From Chitinophaga barathri (GTDB lineage: Bacteria; Bacteroidota; Bacteroidia; Chitinophagales; Chitinophagaceae), in the NCBI RefSeq assembly GCF_003807585.1, contig NZ_RMBX01000011.1, positions 186,001 through 250,000 on the forward strand: DNA of 64,000 bases, in the 5' to 3' direction. The position numbers were made by a program, and so were the translations under genes. The notes under the pieces were generated by a model. It had not been told where the DNA came from, did not search any database, and worked only from the letters and a program-made list of their open reading frames with translations. The first letter of the stretch is position 1. Each line of letters starts with the position of its first letter. Below are positions 23,797 to 32,203 of the stretch, piece by piece.

Positions 23797-25323
23797 ATGA
23801 ATAATCGGTACAAATTTCTCGTTTACCTGACCTGCGTTTCACTTATTATCGGCGGCTGTAAAAAAGAAGCGGAACAACCGGAATCCGCCCCCGTAATATC
23901 CGGGCTTGAATCGGAGTATTACGTCCTGGTAAAAGAGTCCATACTGCTTGAGCCTGCCATTGAAAACAAAGTGGATTCCATTGTATGGGTGGTAAACGGT
24001 CAGAGGGTAGCCAATGCGATGCAGTACACTTTTCAGGCGCCCGCCGATCCCGGGACTTACAGCCTGATCGTCATGGCTTATAATAAGGGAAACATTTTCC
24101 AGAAGGTGGTGCAGATCACTACCGGCAGGTATAGGAACTGGTTGGCAACGACGAATACCATCCTGAAACTGGAGGCATCGCAGAAGTTTGCGGGCAGGAA
24201 TGACCTGAAATGGGAAATTCTGTCGGCTCCTTCCGAGCTTTACAGGTTGTCCGATACCAGTTCCGGTTCCGCCACGGCTTTATTTGCGGCCGTGAGCAGG
24301 GGAGGGTACCAGCTAAAGGTTTCTTCCGGCGATTTGATAGATACACTCCTTATAACTGTACGGCAATCAGATCAGTTGTTCTCGCCTTACATAACAAAAG
24401 TTTTCGATTACCTGCCGGCTCCCGGTCAGTTTGTAAACGAGCTGCCAAAATACAGCGCAGGCGATACCCATGAAAAGATGGTTGAAAAAGCAGGCAAAGA
24501 ACTTGTGGGCGAAGAAGCTAATTCCATCACATTAGGCGGCTGGGGCGGTTATGTGGTCGTAGGTTTTGACCATACCATCGTGAATGTACCCGGCAGGCGC
24601 GATTTCAGGATTCACGGAAATGCATTCGGCGCCAATTCCAATCCCCGCCCGAATGCGCCCTTCGGTGGAAGCTGCGAGCCCGGTATTGTTATGGTAGCGT
24701 ATGATAAAAATAAAAACGGCAAACCTGATGAAGATGAGTGGTATGAAATAAAGGGCAGCGGCAGTTTCTCCGCTGAAGCTGAACCCTGGTACAGCGCGGC
24801 TGTCAGCAAGAATAACGATGTCCGTACTTTCCGTACTTACGAAATGACCTACCATCGCCCCACAACGGAAACGCCAGTCGGTACCCCCGAGGGCCATATC
24901 AGTATCGGAAATTATATTCAGTGGACAGACAACCAGGGGCAGCAAGGCTACAAGATCAAAAACACGTATCACACACAGAGTTATTACCCTCAATGGGTAA
25001 AAGACGAAAAGATCACTTACAAAGGCATCCGCCTCGCCAGGAATGGTATAGAAGAGAGCGGGCAGGGCAGCTACTTTGTGCTTTATGCGTTCAGGTACGG
25101 ATATGTTGATAACTATCCGAACGCGCATAACAATTCCGGTATTGATATCGACTGGGCCATTGATAAAAACGGCAATAAAGTGATTTTGCCGGGCATCGAC
25201 TTTGTAAAAATATACAATGGGATAGACCAGGAAAATGGCTGGCTGGGAGAAGCATCTCCCGAAATAGGTCGGGGAGAGGATCTGCACCTGTTAGGGACGA
25301 ACATTGCAACTATAAATCAATAA
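23797..25323 (+). CDS. PKD-type surface lipoprotein of the B12 operon (paralog 2)
   Basis: 508 residues; lipobox IGGC (Cys21) and KKEAEQPE after it. The domain order matches the 21291 gene: two PKD-like domains (SIVWVVNGQRVANAMQYTF; LFAAVSRGGYQLKVSSGDL), then the shared C-terminal domain with LGGWGGYVVVGFDHTIVNVP, VAYDKNKNGKPDEDEWYEIK and LPGIDFVKIYNGID near the end. The Asp/Asn-rich D-K-N-K-N-G-K-P-D-E-D-E loop looks like a calcium site. Divergence between the two paralogs suggests separate ligands or partner contacts. Function unproven. Confidence 0.8.
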   Translation: MNNRYKFLVYLTCVSLIIGGCKKEAEQPESAPVISGLESEYYVLVKESILLEPAIENKVDSIVWVVNGQRVANAMQYTFQAPADPGTYSLIVMAYNKGNIFQKVVQITTGRYRNWLATTNTILKLEASQKFAGRNDLKWEILSAPSELYRLSDTSSGSATALFAAVSRGGYQLKVSSGDLIDTLLITVRQSDQLFSPYITKVFDYLPAPGQFVNELPKYSAGDTHEKMVEKAGKELVGEEANSITLGGWGGYVVVGFDHTIVNVPGRRDFRIHGNAFGANSNPRPNAPFGGSCEPGIVMVAYDKNKNGKPDEDEWYEIKGSGSFSAEAEPWYSAAVSKNNDVRTFRTYEMTYHRPTTETPVGTPEGHISIGNYIQWTDNQGQQGYKIKNTYHTQSYYPQWVKDEKITYKGIRLARNGIEESGQGSYFVLYAFRYGYVDNYPNAHNNSGIDIDWAIDKNGNKVILPGIDFVKIYNGIDQENGWLGEASPEIGRGEDLHLLGTNIATINQ

Positions 25324-25375
25324 TCCATCGCAATTTCAACGTTGAAATAGTACAGTACAACTAGAATTTAAAAGT

Positions 25376-26725
25376 ATGAAAAAAAGTGTTTTAGCATTTG
25401 GGGCGTTCATCGCCGTCGGAGTAACATCCTGTTCAAAAAACGATAAAACAGAGCCTCAGCCGGCTCCCGAGGTAAATATCGTAAATGTGTTTTCTCAAAA
25501 CACCGTGGCGCAGGAAGATACCCTGATCTTCAAAGTGAGGGCTACCGAAGGCAGTACTTTTGCCTGGTCTGTAGACAATAAGGACGTGGCGGTTACAGAC
25601 TCTGTTTTTAAATTCGTCTCAAAGGACCTGGGCGAACATACCATTGCAGTAAGGGCTTCCAGGAATGATCAAACAGCTTCTTCCAAAGCAAGTGTTACTG
25701 TATTCGGAAAATATAAATTCGGCACATTTGTGTTGAATGAAGGAAACATGACGACGGAGAACGGTACCCTGACCTTCATCAGCCCACGCGGTGTGGTGAC
25801 CGATAGCGCCTATTTTAAAGCAAATGGCACCGAGCTTGGAAATACGACACAGGATTTATATATCCATAATAACAGAGTGTACATTATTTCTCAAAACGGC
25901 AAAACAAATGCTGTGGGAAATTCATTTAATAACGATGGCCTGCTCGTAGTAGCCAATGCGGAAACGCTTAAAAAGGTAGCCGCCTATAATGATGAACTGG
26001 CGGCACTCAGCTGGCCTACTCACGTAGCAGTGCTGAATGAGGAAAATGTAATAATCCGTGATAACAACGGCCTATCCAGGTTCAACACAGTCACCAAAGC
26101 GCTCACATTCATTAAAGGCTCTGAATATGCAGATAAACTGACGATGGCAGTTTCCAATAACAAAGTATTTGCTTCCGCTGGTTCAAAAGTTTATGTGGTT
26201 GAGCTGAATAAAGATACGATCACGTACGCTTTGAATATGAAAGCATCCGTTAGCGGAGTGGTGAAGGCCAGTGATGGTAATATCTGGGTATCCACTACCG
26301 GGTCTCCAAATAAGATATCCAAGATCAATTACAGGGATTATTCTGTAATAAAAGCCAACGACATCGCTATTGGCAGCCTGAGCGCCGGATGGGGAGCCAC
26401 ATCTGGCATTACCGCAAAGGGCGATACCCTTTATTTTAGCGGCGCTGGTACTAAAATATACCGGCATATTTTCAGCATGGGGTCAACTGAGTTTATGGTG
26501 GATGCAAAAACGATGGTTGAAAACGCCAATATTGTGTATAATAACATAGCCGTACATCCTGTTACGGGAGAGGTGTACCTGAACACAATAAAAGGCTATG
26601 GCATGGATTTTCTAAAGAATAGCATTGCTGTCTTTAACTTTAACAATGGTACTACGGTAAGCGCCAACTATAAGGACTATACTAATTTCCCCGCCGGTAT
26701 TTTCTTTACTTACAGCTATAATTGA
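25376..26725 (+). CDS. PKD plus propeller lipoprotein (BtuG-like/DUF5074 type)
   Basis: 449 residues; lipobox VTSC (Cys19), then SKNDKTEPQP. An N-terminal PKD-like domain (about 35-112, FKVRATEGSTFAWSVDNKDV) is followed by a propeller (about 115-445) with the same lead-in as the btuG-like gene: FGTFVLNEGNMTTENGTLTF compares with FSGFYLLNEGNMGSNKSTLD. It is the last gene before the terminator at 26743. This looks like a second propeller of the same family with an added spacer domain. A second corrinoid-binding lipoprotein is a reasonable inference. Confidence 0.78.
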   Translation: MKKSVLAFGAFIAVGVTSCSKNDKTEPQPAPEVNIVNVFSQNTVAQEDTLIFKVRATEGSTFAWSVDNKDVAVTDSVFKFVSKDLGEHTIAVRASRNDQTASSKASVTVFGKYKFGTFVLNEGNMTTENGTLTFISPRGVVTDSAYFKANGTELGNTTQDLYIHNNRVYIISQNGKTNAVGNSFNNDGLLVVANAETLKKVAAYNDELAALSWPTHVAVLNEENVIIRDNNGLSRFNTVTKALTFIKGSEYADKLTMAVSNNKVFASAGSKVYVVELNKDTITYALNMKASVSGVVKASDGNIWVSTTGSPNKISKINYRDYSVIKANDIAIGSLSAGWGATSGITAKGDTLYFSGAGTKIYRHIFSMGSTEFMVDAKTMVENANIVYNNIAVHPVTGEVYLNTIKGYGMDFLKNSIAVFNFNNGTTVSANYKDYTNFPAGIFFTYSYN

Positions 26726-26742
26726 ATGAATTAGGTTATGGT

Positions 26743-26779
26743 ACAGGAGGTTGCCTGTGAATCAAGCGCAACCTCCTGT
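26743..26779. terminator. Bidirectional terminator between B12 operon and metE operon
   Basis: ACAGGAGGTTGC (26743-26754) pairs perfectly with GCAACCTCCTGT (26768-26779), with a 13-base loop. It lies between two convergent stop codons. U-tracts are short on both sides. Confidence 0.7.
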
Positions 26780-27195
26780 TATCCAAAACACTCGGTGCTG
26801 TTATTCTCAGTTTCAGCAAGCCTCACCGAGTGCAGGCAGACACCCGCATAAGCCTCTATGGGGCCTTTGAGCTGCTTAAAAATTTCGATGCAAAGCAATT
26901 CCGTGCTGGCCATCTTGCCGGCCATAAAATCCACATCCAGGTTGAGATTCCTGTGATCCAGCTTTTCGATCACATGATCATTGATGATGACCTTCAACTC
27001 TTTCAGATCCATGATACAGGGCCTTTCGTGATCTACTTCCCCCTTTACCGTCACAAAAAGATCATAGTTGTGGCCATGGTAATTGGGGTTCGCACATTTC
27101 CCGAACAACCTGAAGTTCTCTTCTTCGGTCAAATCCTGCCGGTACATCCGGTGCGCCGCATTAAATTGTTCTCTGCGTGTAAGAAAAGTCAGCAT
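26779..27195 (-). CDS. 6-pyruvoyl-tetrahydropterin synthase family enzyme (PTPS/QueD-type)
   Basis: 138 residues. The zinc ligands and catalytic Cys of the family are present: FNAAHR (His15), FGKCANPNYHGHNYDL (Cys34, His40, His42). The GKC-N-P-N-x-HGHNY spacing matches the PTPS type, as in animal 6-pyruvoyl-tetrahydropterin synthase, more closely than the short C-x3-HGH of E. coli QueD. LDHRNLN (about 79-85) and the C-terminal LHSVRLAETENNSTECFG contain further family positions. It follows the MTHFR-like gene by 21 bases, so a pterin enzyme belongs to the metE transcript. Substrate (dihydroneopterin triphosphate) is family knowledge; product type is undecided. Confidence 0.88.
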   Translation of the reverse strand: MLTFLTRREQFNAAHRMYRQDLTEEENFRLFGKCANPNYHGHNYDLFVTVKGEVDHERPCIMDLKELKVIINDHVIEKLDHRNLNLDVDFMAGKMASTELLCIEIFKQLKGPIEAYAGVCLHSVRLAETENNSTECFG

Positions 27196-27216
27196 TGTTG
27201 ATAGTATTCACAGGTT

Positions 27217-28173
27217 TTATTGTATAACCGGTAGCACTTCCGACTGCCTGATGCCTTTTGCGGCCAGCATGTTGCCAATGGTGTTTACCATATGAATAGA
27301 GGCTTCGATCTCATCCTTCCTGATGGCCACACTTTCGATATTGAACCCGAAGGGCACGCACTGTTCTGAACAGAATGTGGTTAGTTCCTCCGCGATATCC
27401 AGGCAGACTTGTACTGACCGGTCCAGCATATTCCCGGCATTCCTCAATTCGTCTTTTAGCGCCTCCGGCACATGTATGCCCAGCCACTCCATGAAATGCA
27501 GTGTTTTCTCCGAGCCGCAGGCCGTGAGCGTAAAGATGACGGTCGGGGGCACAATCTGCTGTTCCTGGCAGGTGCGGCACAGGTCTTCTATCACTTTTTT
27601 TGCATAGCCGACGTTGAACACACATTGAGAAACGAAATAGGAGACCCCGCAGGCAGCCTTTTCCAGGATGCGCCTGTCTTCGTCTTTCAGCTTAGCATGC
27701 CTTTCAGGAATCGTCACTGCGCCAACTACCGATGTGCGCTCATGCTTTTTCCATATCCGGTAAGCCTCCGGCAGGCTGGTCCTGACCGGGTAATCCGGCG
27801 CGGGAACGCCTACGAAGACAGGGTGGAAGTTCTCAGCCTCCAGGCCATGCAGCCATGCTGACAGCTCCGCTTCCGAATATTTCCCCGCTGGGCGGTAGAT
27901 GATCTTCGGGATGTTTAGTTCTTTCAGGTAGCCGCTGGCAAACCTGAAAGGGTCCAAAGCGTTTAGAAAAGGGAATGGCCTTTCCGCTGAAGTGCGTGCG
28001 GATTCGTCCTGCACGTCATATACAATCAGTGCGTCTATATCAAGCGGAAGGAGCCTTTTCATGGTTCTTCCGGCAATTTCAGCAACCCGTTCAGGTAATG
28101 TTTCCGCCTTTGGAGGCGTAATGCCGTATGTCAAAATCCCGGACATTCCGGACCTGATCTTCTCCAGGAACAT
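27217..28173 (-). CDS. Methylenetetrahydrofolate reductase-like protein
   Basis: 318 residues, a TIM-barrel style protein related to methylenetetrahydrofolate reductase: ILTYGITPPKAETLPERVAE (start), ALIVYDVQDESARTSAERPF, VFVGVPAPDYPVRTSL, VVGAVTIPERH, YFVSQCVFNVGYAKKVIEDL, PPTVIFTLTACGSEKTLHF. Canonical MetF of E. coli has about 296 residues and a differently spaced N-terminus, so I call it MTHFR-like. It lies 94 bases after metE, with a hairpin between, and 21 bases before the PTPS gene. Making 5-methyl-THF for MetE is the natural job. The whole operon would be cut back by B12 through the metE riboswitch. Confidence 0.8.
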   Translation of the reverse strand: MFLEKIRSGMSGILTYGITPPKAETLPERVAEIAGRTMKRLLPLDIDALIVYDVQDESARTSAERPFPFLNALDPFRFASGYLKELNIPKIIYRPAGKYSEAELSAWLHGLEAENFHPVFVGVPAPDYPVRTSLPEAYRIWKKHERTSVVGAVTIPERHAKLKDEDRRILEKAACGVSYFVSQCVFNVGYAKKVIEDLCRTCQEQQIVPPTVIFTLTACGSEKTLHFMEWLGIHVPEALKDELRNAGNMLDRSVQVCLDIAEELTTFCSEQCVPFGFNIESVAIRKDEIEASIHMVNTIGNMLAAKGIRQSEVLPVIQ

Positions 28174-28218
28174 AAGTTTGGGGTGATTTAGTGGCTATGA
28201 TTCGTCTCTTTTCATATG

Positions 28219-28260
28219 CATACAATGGCCGCGGACGGAAATGTCCGCAGCCATTGTATG
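28219..28260 (-). terminator. Strong hairpin between metE and the MTHFR-like gene
   Basis: CATACAATGGC (28219-28229) pairs with GCCATTGTATG (28250-28260), and GCGGAC (28231-28236) with GTCCGC (28243-28248). No U-tract follows on the minus strand, so it may partly reduce read-through or protect the metE 3' end rather than end transcription. Confidence 0.6.
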
Positions 28261-28267
28261 ATGATCT

Positions 28268-30571
28268 TTATACAGTCCCTGTTACGCTGATCTGCTCGCG
28301 CGCCTGTTTGGCCGCTTGTACCATGTTTTCCAGCGCGGCTTTGGTTTCAGGCCATTTACGGGTCTTCAGGCCGCAGTCAGGGTTTACCCAAAGGTTCTGA
28401 GCAGGTAACAGGTCTGCTGCTTTTGTCAGCAGCGATACCATTTCTTCCCTGCCCGGCACGCGGGGTGAGTGGATGTCATATACGCCCGGTCCGATCTCGT
28501 TCGGGTACTCGAAGTGCGAGAAGGCATGTAACAGCTCCATCTGTGAACGGGAGGTTTCTATCGTGATCACATCCGCATCCATAGCGGCGATGTGCTCTAT
28601 GATATCGTTGAACTCGCTGTAGCACATGTGGGTGTGGATCTGCGTTCTGTCCTGGACACCGCTGGCGGTTACCCGGAAGGCCTTCACCGCCCAATCCAGG
28701 TAATGCGGGCGTTTGGCTTTGCGTAAGGGCAAGCCTTCACGGATCGCGGCTTCATCGATCTGTATGATACCGATGCCGGCTTTTTCCAGCGCAACCACCT
28801 CGTCACGGATTGCCAGTGCGATCTGGTTCGTAGTGATATCACGCGGCTGATCGTCACGCACGAATGACCATTGCAGGATGGTTACGGGCCCGGTCAGCAT
28901 GCCTTTCATCGGTTTAGGGGTTTGCTGTGCGGCGAAGGTGATCCAGCGTACTGTCATGTCCCGCGGGCGGCTTACATCGCCGTAGATTACAGGCGGTTTC
29001 ACGCAACGGCTGCCGTAGCTCTGTACCCATCCGTTTTTGGTGAACAGGAAGCCATCCAGTTGTTCGCCGAAGTATTCCACCATGTCGTTACGCTCAAACT
29101 CGCCATGTACCAGCACGTCGATGCCCAGCTCTTCCTGCCAGCGGATCACTTCCACGGTGGCATCTTCGATAGCTTTTTCATATTGTTCGGGGCTGAGATC
29201 GCCTTTCCTGAGCTTCGCGCGCAGCTGGCGGATATCGTCTGTCTGCGGGAATGAACCGATTGTAGTGGTGGGGAATGCGGGAAGGTTAAAACGCTCACGG
29301 TGTAGTTGCTGGCGTACCGGGAAGGCGCTTTTGCGGGTAGCATCCGCATCGGTGATCGCTGCCACGCGGTCTTTTACTTCCTGTTTGTGTACTTTCTGTG
29401 AAGTCCTTCTGCTTTCAATCGCCTTTTTGTTGGCCTCCAGCAATGCCTGGTTGCCTTCTGCGATCTGCTTCAGCTCGGCAACTTCATGTAGTTTCTGTTT
29501 GGCGAAGGCCATCCAGTTTTTGATTTCCGGATCGATCGCTGTTTCCAGGTCCAGGTCGATAGGACTGTGCAGCAGGGAGCAGGAGGGGGCAATGATCACG
29601 CGGTCGCTACCGAGTTTCGCAACGGCTTTGCTGATGAGCGCCAGCGACTTTTCGTAATCGTTCTTCCATACGTTACGGCCGTCTGCCACACCTAATGATA
29701 GTTGCAGATGTGCGGGGATCAGGGCGAGCACTTCATCCAACTGCTCCGGCGCACGTACCAGGTCAATATGCAGGGCGGAAACCGGAAGATTTACGGCCAA
29801 CCGGGTATTGTCCAGCAAAGCTTCGAAATAGGTGGCAACCAGTAATTCCACACCGCTTACCTGGCCGGCGATAGCACGATAGGCATATTCAAATGCTTCT
29901 TTGTCTTTTTGGGACAGGTCAAGCGCCAGGCAAGGTTCATCCAGCTGGATCCACAGGGCGCCCTGTTGTTTCAGGCGGTTGATGATCTCTATATATACAG
30001 GTACCAGATCTTTGATCAGGTCGATGCGCTCAAAGCCCGGTTCTTTTTCTTTACCCACCAGCAGGTAGCTGACGGGGCCTACCAGTACGGGCTTCGCTTT
30101 GTCGCCGAGGGTTTGCCTGGCGGCGGTATATTCATTAAACACCTTTTCGGAAAATATGCTGAAAGACTGTTTCGCGGTAAATTCCGGCACGATGTAGTGA
30201 TAGTTGGTGTCCATCCATTTGGTCATTTCCATGGCGGTAATGTCCAGGCCGTCTCTCTGGTACCCTCTTGCCATTGCAAAATACAGATCGGTTTCGCTGT
30301 TGCCTTTTACATTGGAAACAGGGGCATAACGTTGCGGGATAACACCCAGCAGGAGGCTCATGTCCAGCACCTGGTCATAATAGCTGAAATCGTTGCAGGG
30401 GATGAGGTTGATGCCGGCTTTCAGTTGGGTTTGCCAGTTTTCTTCCCGGATGGTACGGGCCGCCTGGTTCAGTTCGTCCAGGCCGGTCTTGCCCGACCAA
30501 TAGGATTCGCAGGCTTTTTTCAGTTGTCTTTGGCCGCCAATGCGCGGGTAGCCGAGGTTTTGCGTTAGCAT
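28268..30571 (-). CDS. metE: Cobalamin-independent methionine synthase
   Basis: 767 residues, the usual MetE length (about 750-770), with both barrels. N-terminal barrel: NLGYPRIGGQRQLKKACESY (about 5-24). C-terminal catalytic barrel: VHGEFERNDMVEYFGEQLDG and the zinc ligands His648 and Cys650 (in HTHMCYSEF), Glu672 (VITIETSRS) and Cys733 (NPDCGLKTRKW). It transfers methyl from 5-methyl-THF triglutamate to homocysteine without B12. It is preceded on the minus strand by a cobalamin riboswitch and a promoter, so it should be made when B12 is scarce. The MTHFR-like gene follows. No sign of damage. Confidence 0.97.
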   Translation of the reverse strand: MLTQNLGYPRIGGQRQLKKACESYWSGKTGLDELNQAARTIREENWQTQLKAGINLIPCNDFSYYDQVLDMSLLLGVIPQRYAPVSNVKGNSETDLYFAMARGYQRDGLDITAMEMTKWMDTNYHYIVPEFTAKQSFSIFSEKVFNEYTAARQTLGDKAKPVLVGPVSYLLVGKEKEPGFERIDLIKDLVPVYIEIINRLKQQGALWIQLDEPCLALDLSQKDKEAFEYAYRAIAGQVSGVELLVATYFEALLDNTRLAVNLPVSALHIDLVRAPEQLDEVLALIPAHLQLSLGVADGRNVWKNDYEKSLALISKAVAKLGSDRVIIAPSCSLLHSPIDLDLETAIDPEIKNWMAFAKQKLHEVAELKQIAEGNQALLEANKKAIESRRTSQKVHKQEVKDRVAAITDADATRKSAFPVRQQLHRERFNLPAFPTTTIGSFPQTDDIRQLRAKLRKGDLSPEQYEKAIEDATVEVIRWQEELGIDVLVHGEFERNDMVEYFGEQLDGFLFTKNGWVQSYGSRCVKPPVIYGDVSRPRDMTVRWITFAAQQTPKPMKGMLTGPVTILQWSFVRDDQPRDITTNQIALAIRDEVVALEKAGIGIIQIDEAAIREGLPLRKAKRPHYLDWAVKAFRVTASGVQDRTQIHTHMCYSEFNDIIEHIAAMDADVITIETSRSQMELLHAFSHFEYPNEIGPGVYDIHSPRVPGREEMVSLLTKAADLLPAQNLWVNPDCGLKTRKWPETKAALENMVQAAKQAREQISVTGTV

Positions 30572-30737
30572 TTTTCAATGATTTAATGAAAAATTTGTAA
30601 AAGTCTCTTAACAGGCTTTCACGTCTGACTGCAAAAAAGGGCATACCGGGGTACACAGGAAAGGGGATTTCCTGTTATATTGATACCATCAGATCAGACC
30701 ATTTGCTTTATTACGCGAAAGCGCCGTCTATCCGAAA

Positions 30738-30910
30738 AAGGCAGGTCTCCTGACTTGTAACATTTCAGCCATCCTTCCCATCCCGATGCACTCGGGACAG
30801 TGGACATTTGCCGGCTGAAACTGGTGAGTGTTACTTACAGTTGCGCGACAGCCCGTGACTTGCACACGGTTCCCTTTTAATCTCCCGCCAGGCTGTGACG
30901 GGAAAACCCT
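30738..30910 (-). promoter_or_regulatory. Cobalamin riboswitch of the metE operon
   Basis: On the minus strand the blocks are in order: CGTCACAGCCTGGCGGGAG, GGGAACCGTGTGCAAGTCAC, GGGCTGTCGCGCAACTGTAA, a side hairpin with TCCCGAGTGCATCGGGA, and the B12 box CAAGTCAGGAGACCTGCC (30740-30757). Downstream, ACAGGAAA/TTTCCTGT (30655-30662, 30668-30675) is a candidate expression-platform hairpin. B12 should turn metE down. Confidence 0.93.
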
Positions 30911-30980
30911 TTCCCGTTTGATAAAATAAAGTAAAGAACTAGTTTTGCGGATCTCTCGCCTGGGAGCGTTAAATTCGGTA

Positions 30981-31014
30981 CAAAGCTATTAATTTGTTCT
31001 ATTAGGTTGTCAAA
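30981..31014 (-). promoter_or_regulatory. Promoter of the metE operon
   Basis: On the minus strand TTTG (31014-31011), 22 bases of spacer, then TAGCTTTG (30988-30981), an exact match to TAnnTTTG. It lies about 70 bases before the riboswitch. Confidence 0.6.
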
Positions 31015-31111
31015 TGGTATAATTTCAGTGTAAAAAAGTATTTTTGCTGTCCTTTGAAGATAAAACAGCTGTTTTTAACTCTTTTTAGATAACGTAAAAG
31101 GTAATTATTCT

Positions 31112-31576
31112 ATGGAGGAAATTTTAGACCAGACAGATCTCCGGTTGTTGAGACTGTTAGCGTCGGACGCAAAGATCACCACCAAAGATCTGGCAGCCAG
31201 GGTCAACCTGTCGCCTTCACCGGTTTTCGAAAGGGTAAAACGACTGGAAGCGGGTGGTTTTATCAAAGGGTATATTGCCCTGATCGATCCTGAAAAGCTA
31301 AATTATGGCCTGATCGTCTTTTGCAATATCAAATTAAAGCACCATGACAAGAGCATCGGGCACCAGTTTGTGACGGACATTATGCGGCTGGATGAAGTGG
31401 TGGAATGTTATAACATTTCCGGGGACTATGATTTTCTGCTGAAGGTCTACGCAAAAGATATGAAACACTACCAGGATTTTGTATTCAACAAGCTGGGATC
31501 GGTAACGAGCATCGGTAGTACGCACAGCACCTTTGTGATGTGTGAAAATAAAAATACTTATAACATCAATTTTTAA
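31112..31576 (+). CDS. Lrp/AsnC-family transcription regulator
   Basis: 154 residues. N-terminal winged helix (about 6-60: LDQTDLRLLRLLASDAKITT, AARVNLSPSPVFERVKRLEA) and a C-terminal RAM ligand domain (about 65-145: IVFCNIKLKHHDKSIGHQFV, VVECYNISGDYDFLLKVYAK). Lrp/AsnC proteins bind amino acids as octamers and act as feast/famine regulators. It is divergent from the metE operon with about 540 bases between, holding the metE riboswitch and a TAnnTTTG -7 box at 31039 (TATTTTTG). Control of metE or its own gene is possible but not shown. Confidence 0.92.
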   Translation: MEEILDQTDLRLLRLLASDAKITTKDLAARVNLSPSPVFERVKRLEAGGFIKGYIALIDPEKLNYGLIVFCNIKLKHHDKSIGHQFVTDIMRLDEVVECYNISGDYDFLLKVYAKDMKHYQDFVFNKLGSVTSIGSTHSTFVMCENKNTYNINF

Positions 31577-31583
31577 GACGGGG

Positions 31584-32030
31584 TTATGAACTTTTACCCG
31601 TATTGATCAATGTCAGTAATTTGTCCTGCAAATACTCAGACCAGGAAGGCGCGCAGGATTCGTAACATTCTATTTCGGGAGTCAAACCTTCGTGGGTAAA
31701 TACGAGTTGGGTTTTACCGCCTTTTTCTGAAATTTCAAAAATCACTTTTGTACCTGTCCACTCGTCCTGCTTTTCTACATAGCTGAATTTACTGTCCGTG
31801 ACCAGCCAGACTACTTTTTTGTTTGGGATCACTTCCACTAATTTTTGTTTGCTATAGTGAGCGCCCCCTTCCGCACTAAAGCTAAACTCATCATTGAGTT
31901 TCTCCGTACCGCCATGGATTTCTTCCGAATGAATGCCGGACCACCATCCACGAACGTTGGTAATTGCCTCAAATACTTCCTGCGGGGTTTGCTCCGTCGT
32001 CAGCGTAAATTTGAAATCTGTTGTTGCCAT
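31584..32030 (-). CDS. SRPBCC/AHSA1-type ligand-binding protein
   Basis: 148 residues, a START-like SRPBCC fold: FKFTLTTEQTPQEVFEAITN, VRGWWSGIHSEEIHGGTEKL, KVVWLVTDSKFSY, TKVIFEISEKGGKTQLVFTH, CAPSWSEYLQDKLLTLI. The AHSA1 type binds hydrophobic ligands; no enzyme or partner is implied by family membership. It sits convergent to the Lrp gene with only 7 bases between stops. A second family member lies at 61138. Confidence 0.85.
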   Translation of the reverse strand: MATTDFKFTLTTEQTPQEVFEAITNVRGWWSGIHSEEIHGGTEKLNDEFSFSAEGGAHYSKQKLVEVIPNKKVVWLVTDSKFSYVEKQDEWTGTKVIFEISEKGGKTQLVFTHEGLTPEIECYESCAPSWSEYLQDKLLTLINTGKSS

Positions 32031-32203
32031 TTTCTTATAGTTTTAATTAGTAAAAAAAACTTTCCACAAATGTATTGTCTAATTATTGCCCGACCGGGGG
32101 GCGAAATAGACTTTGAGGCAGGCTGATCTGGACAACACGGGAAATTTAAGGAGACACTTTACCGTTTTACCGCATGGAAGGATTTTCCTACATTGTGCAA
32201 ATT

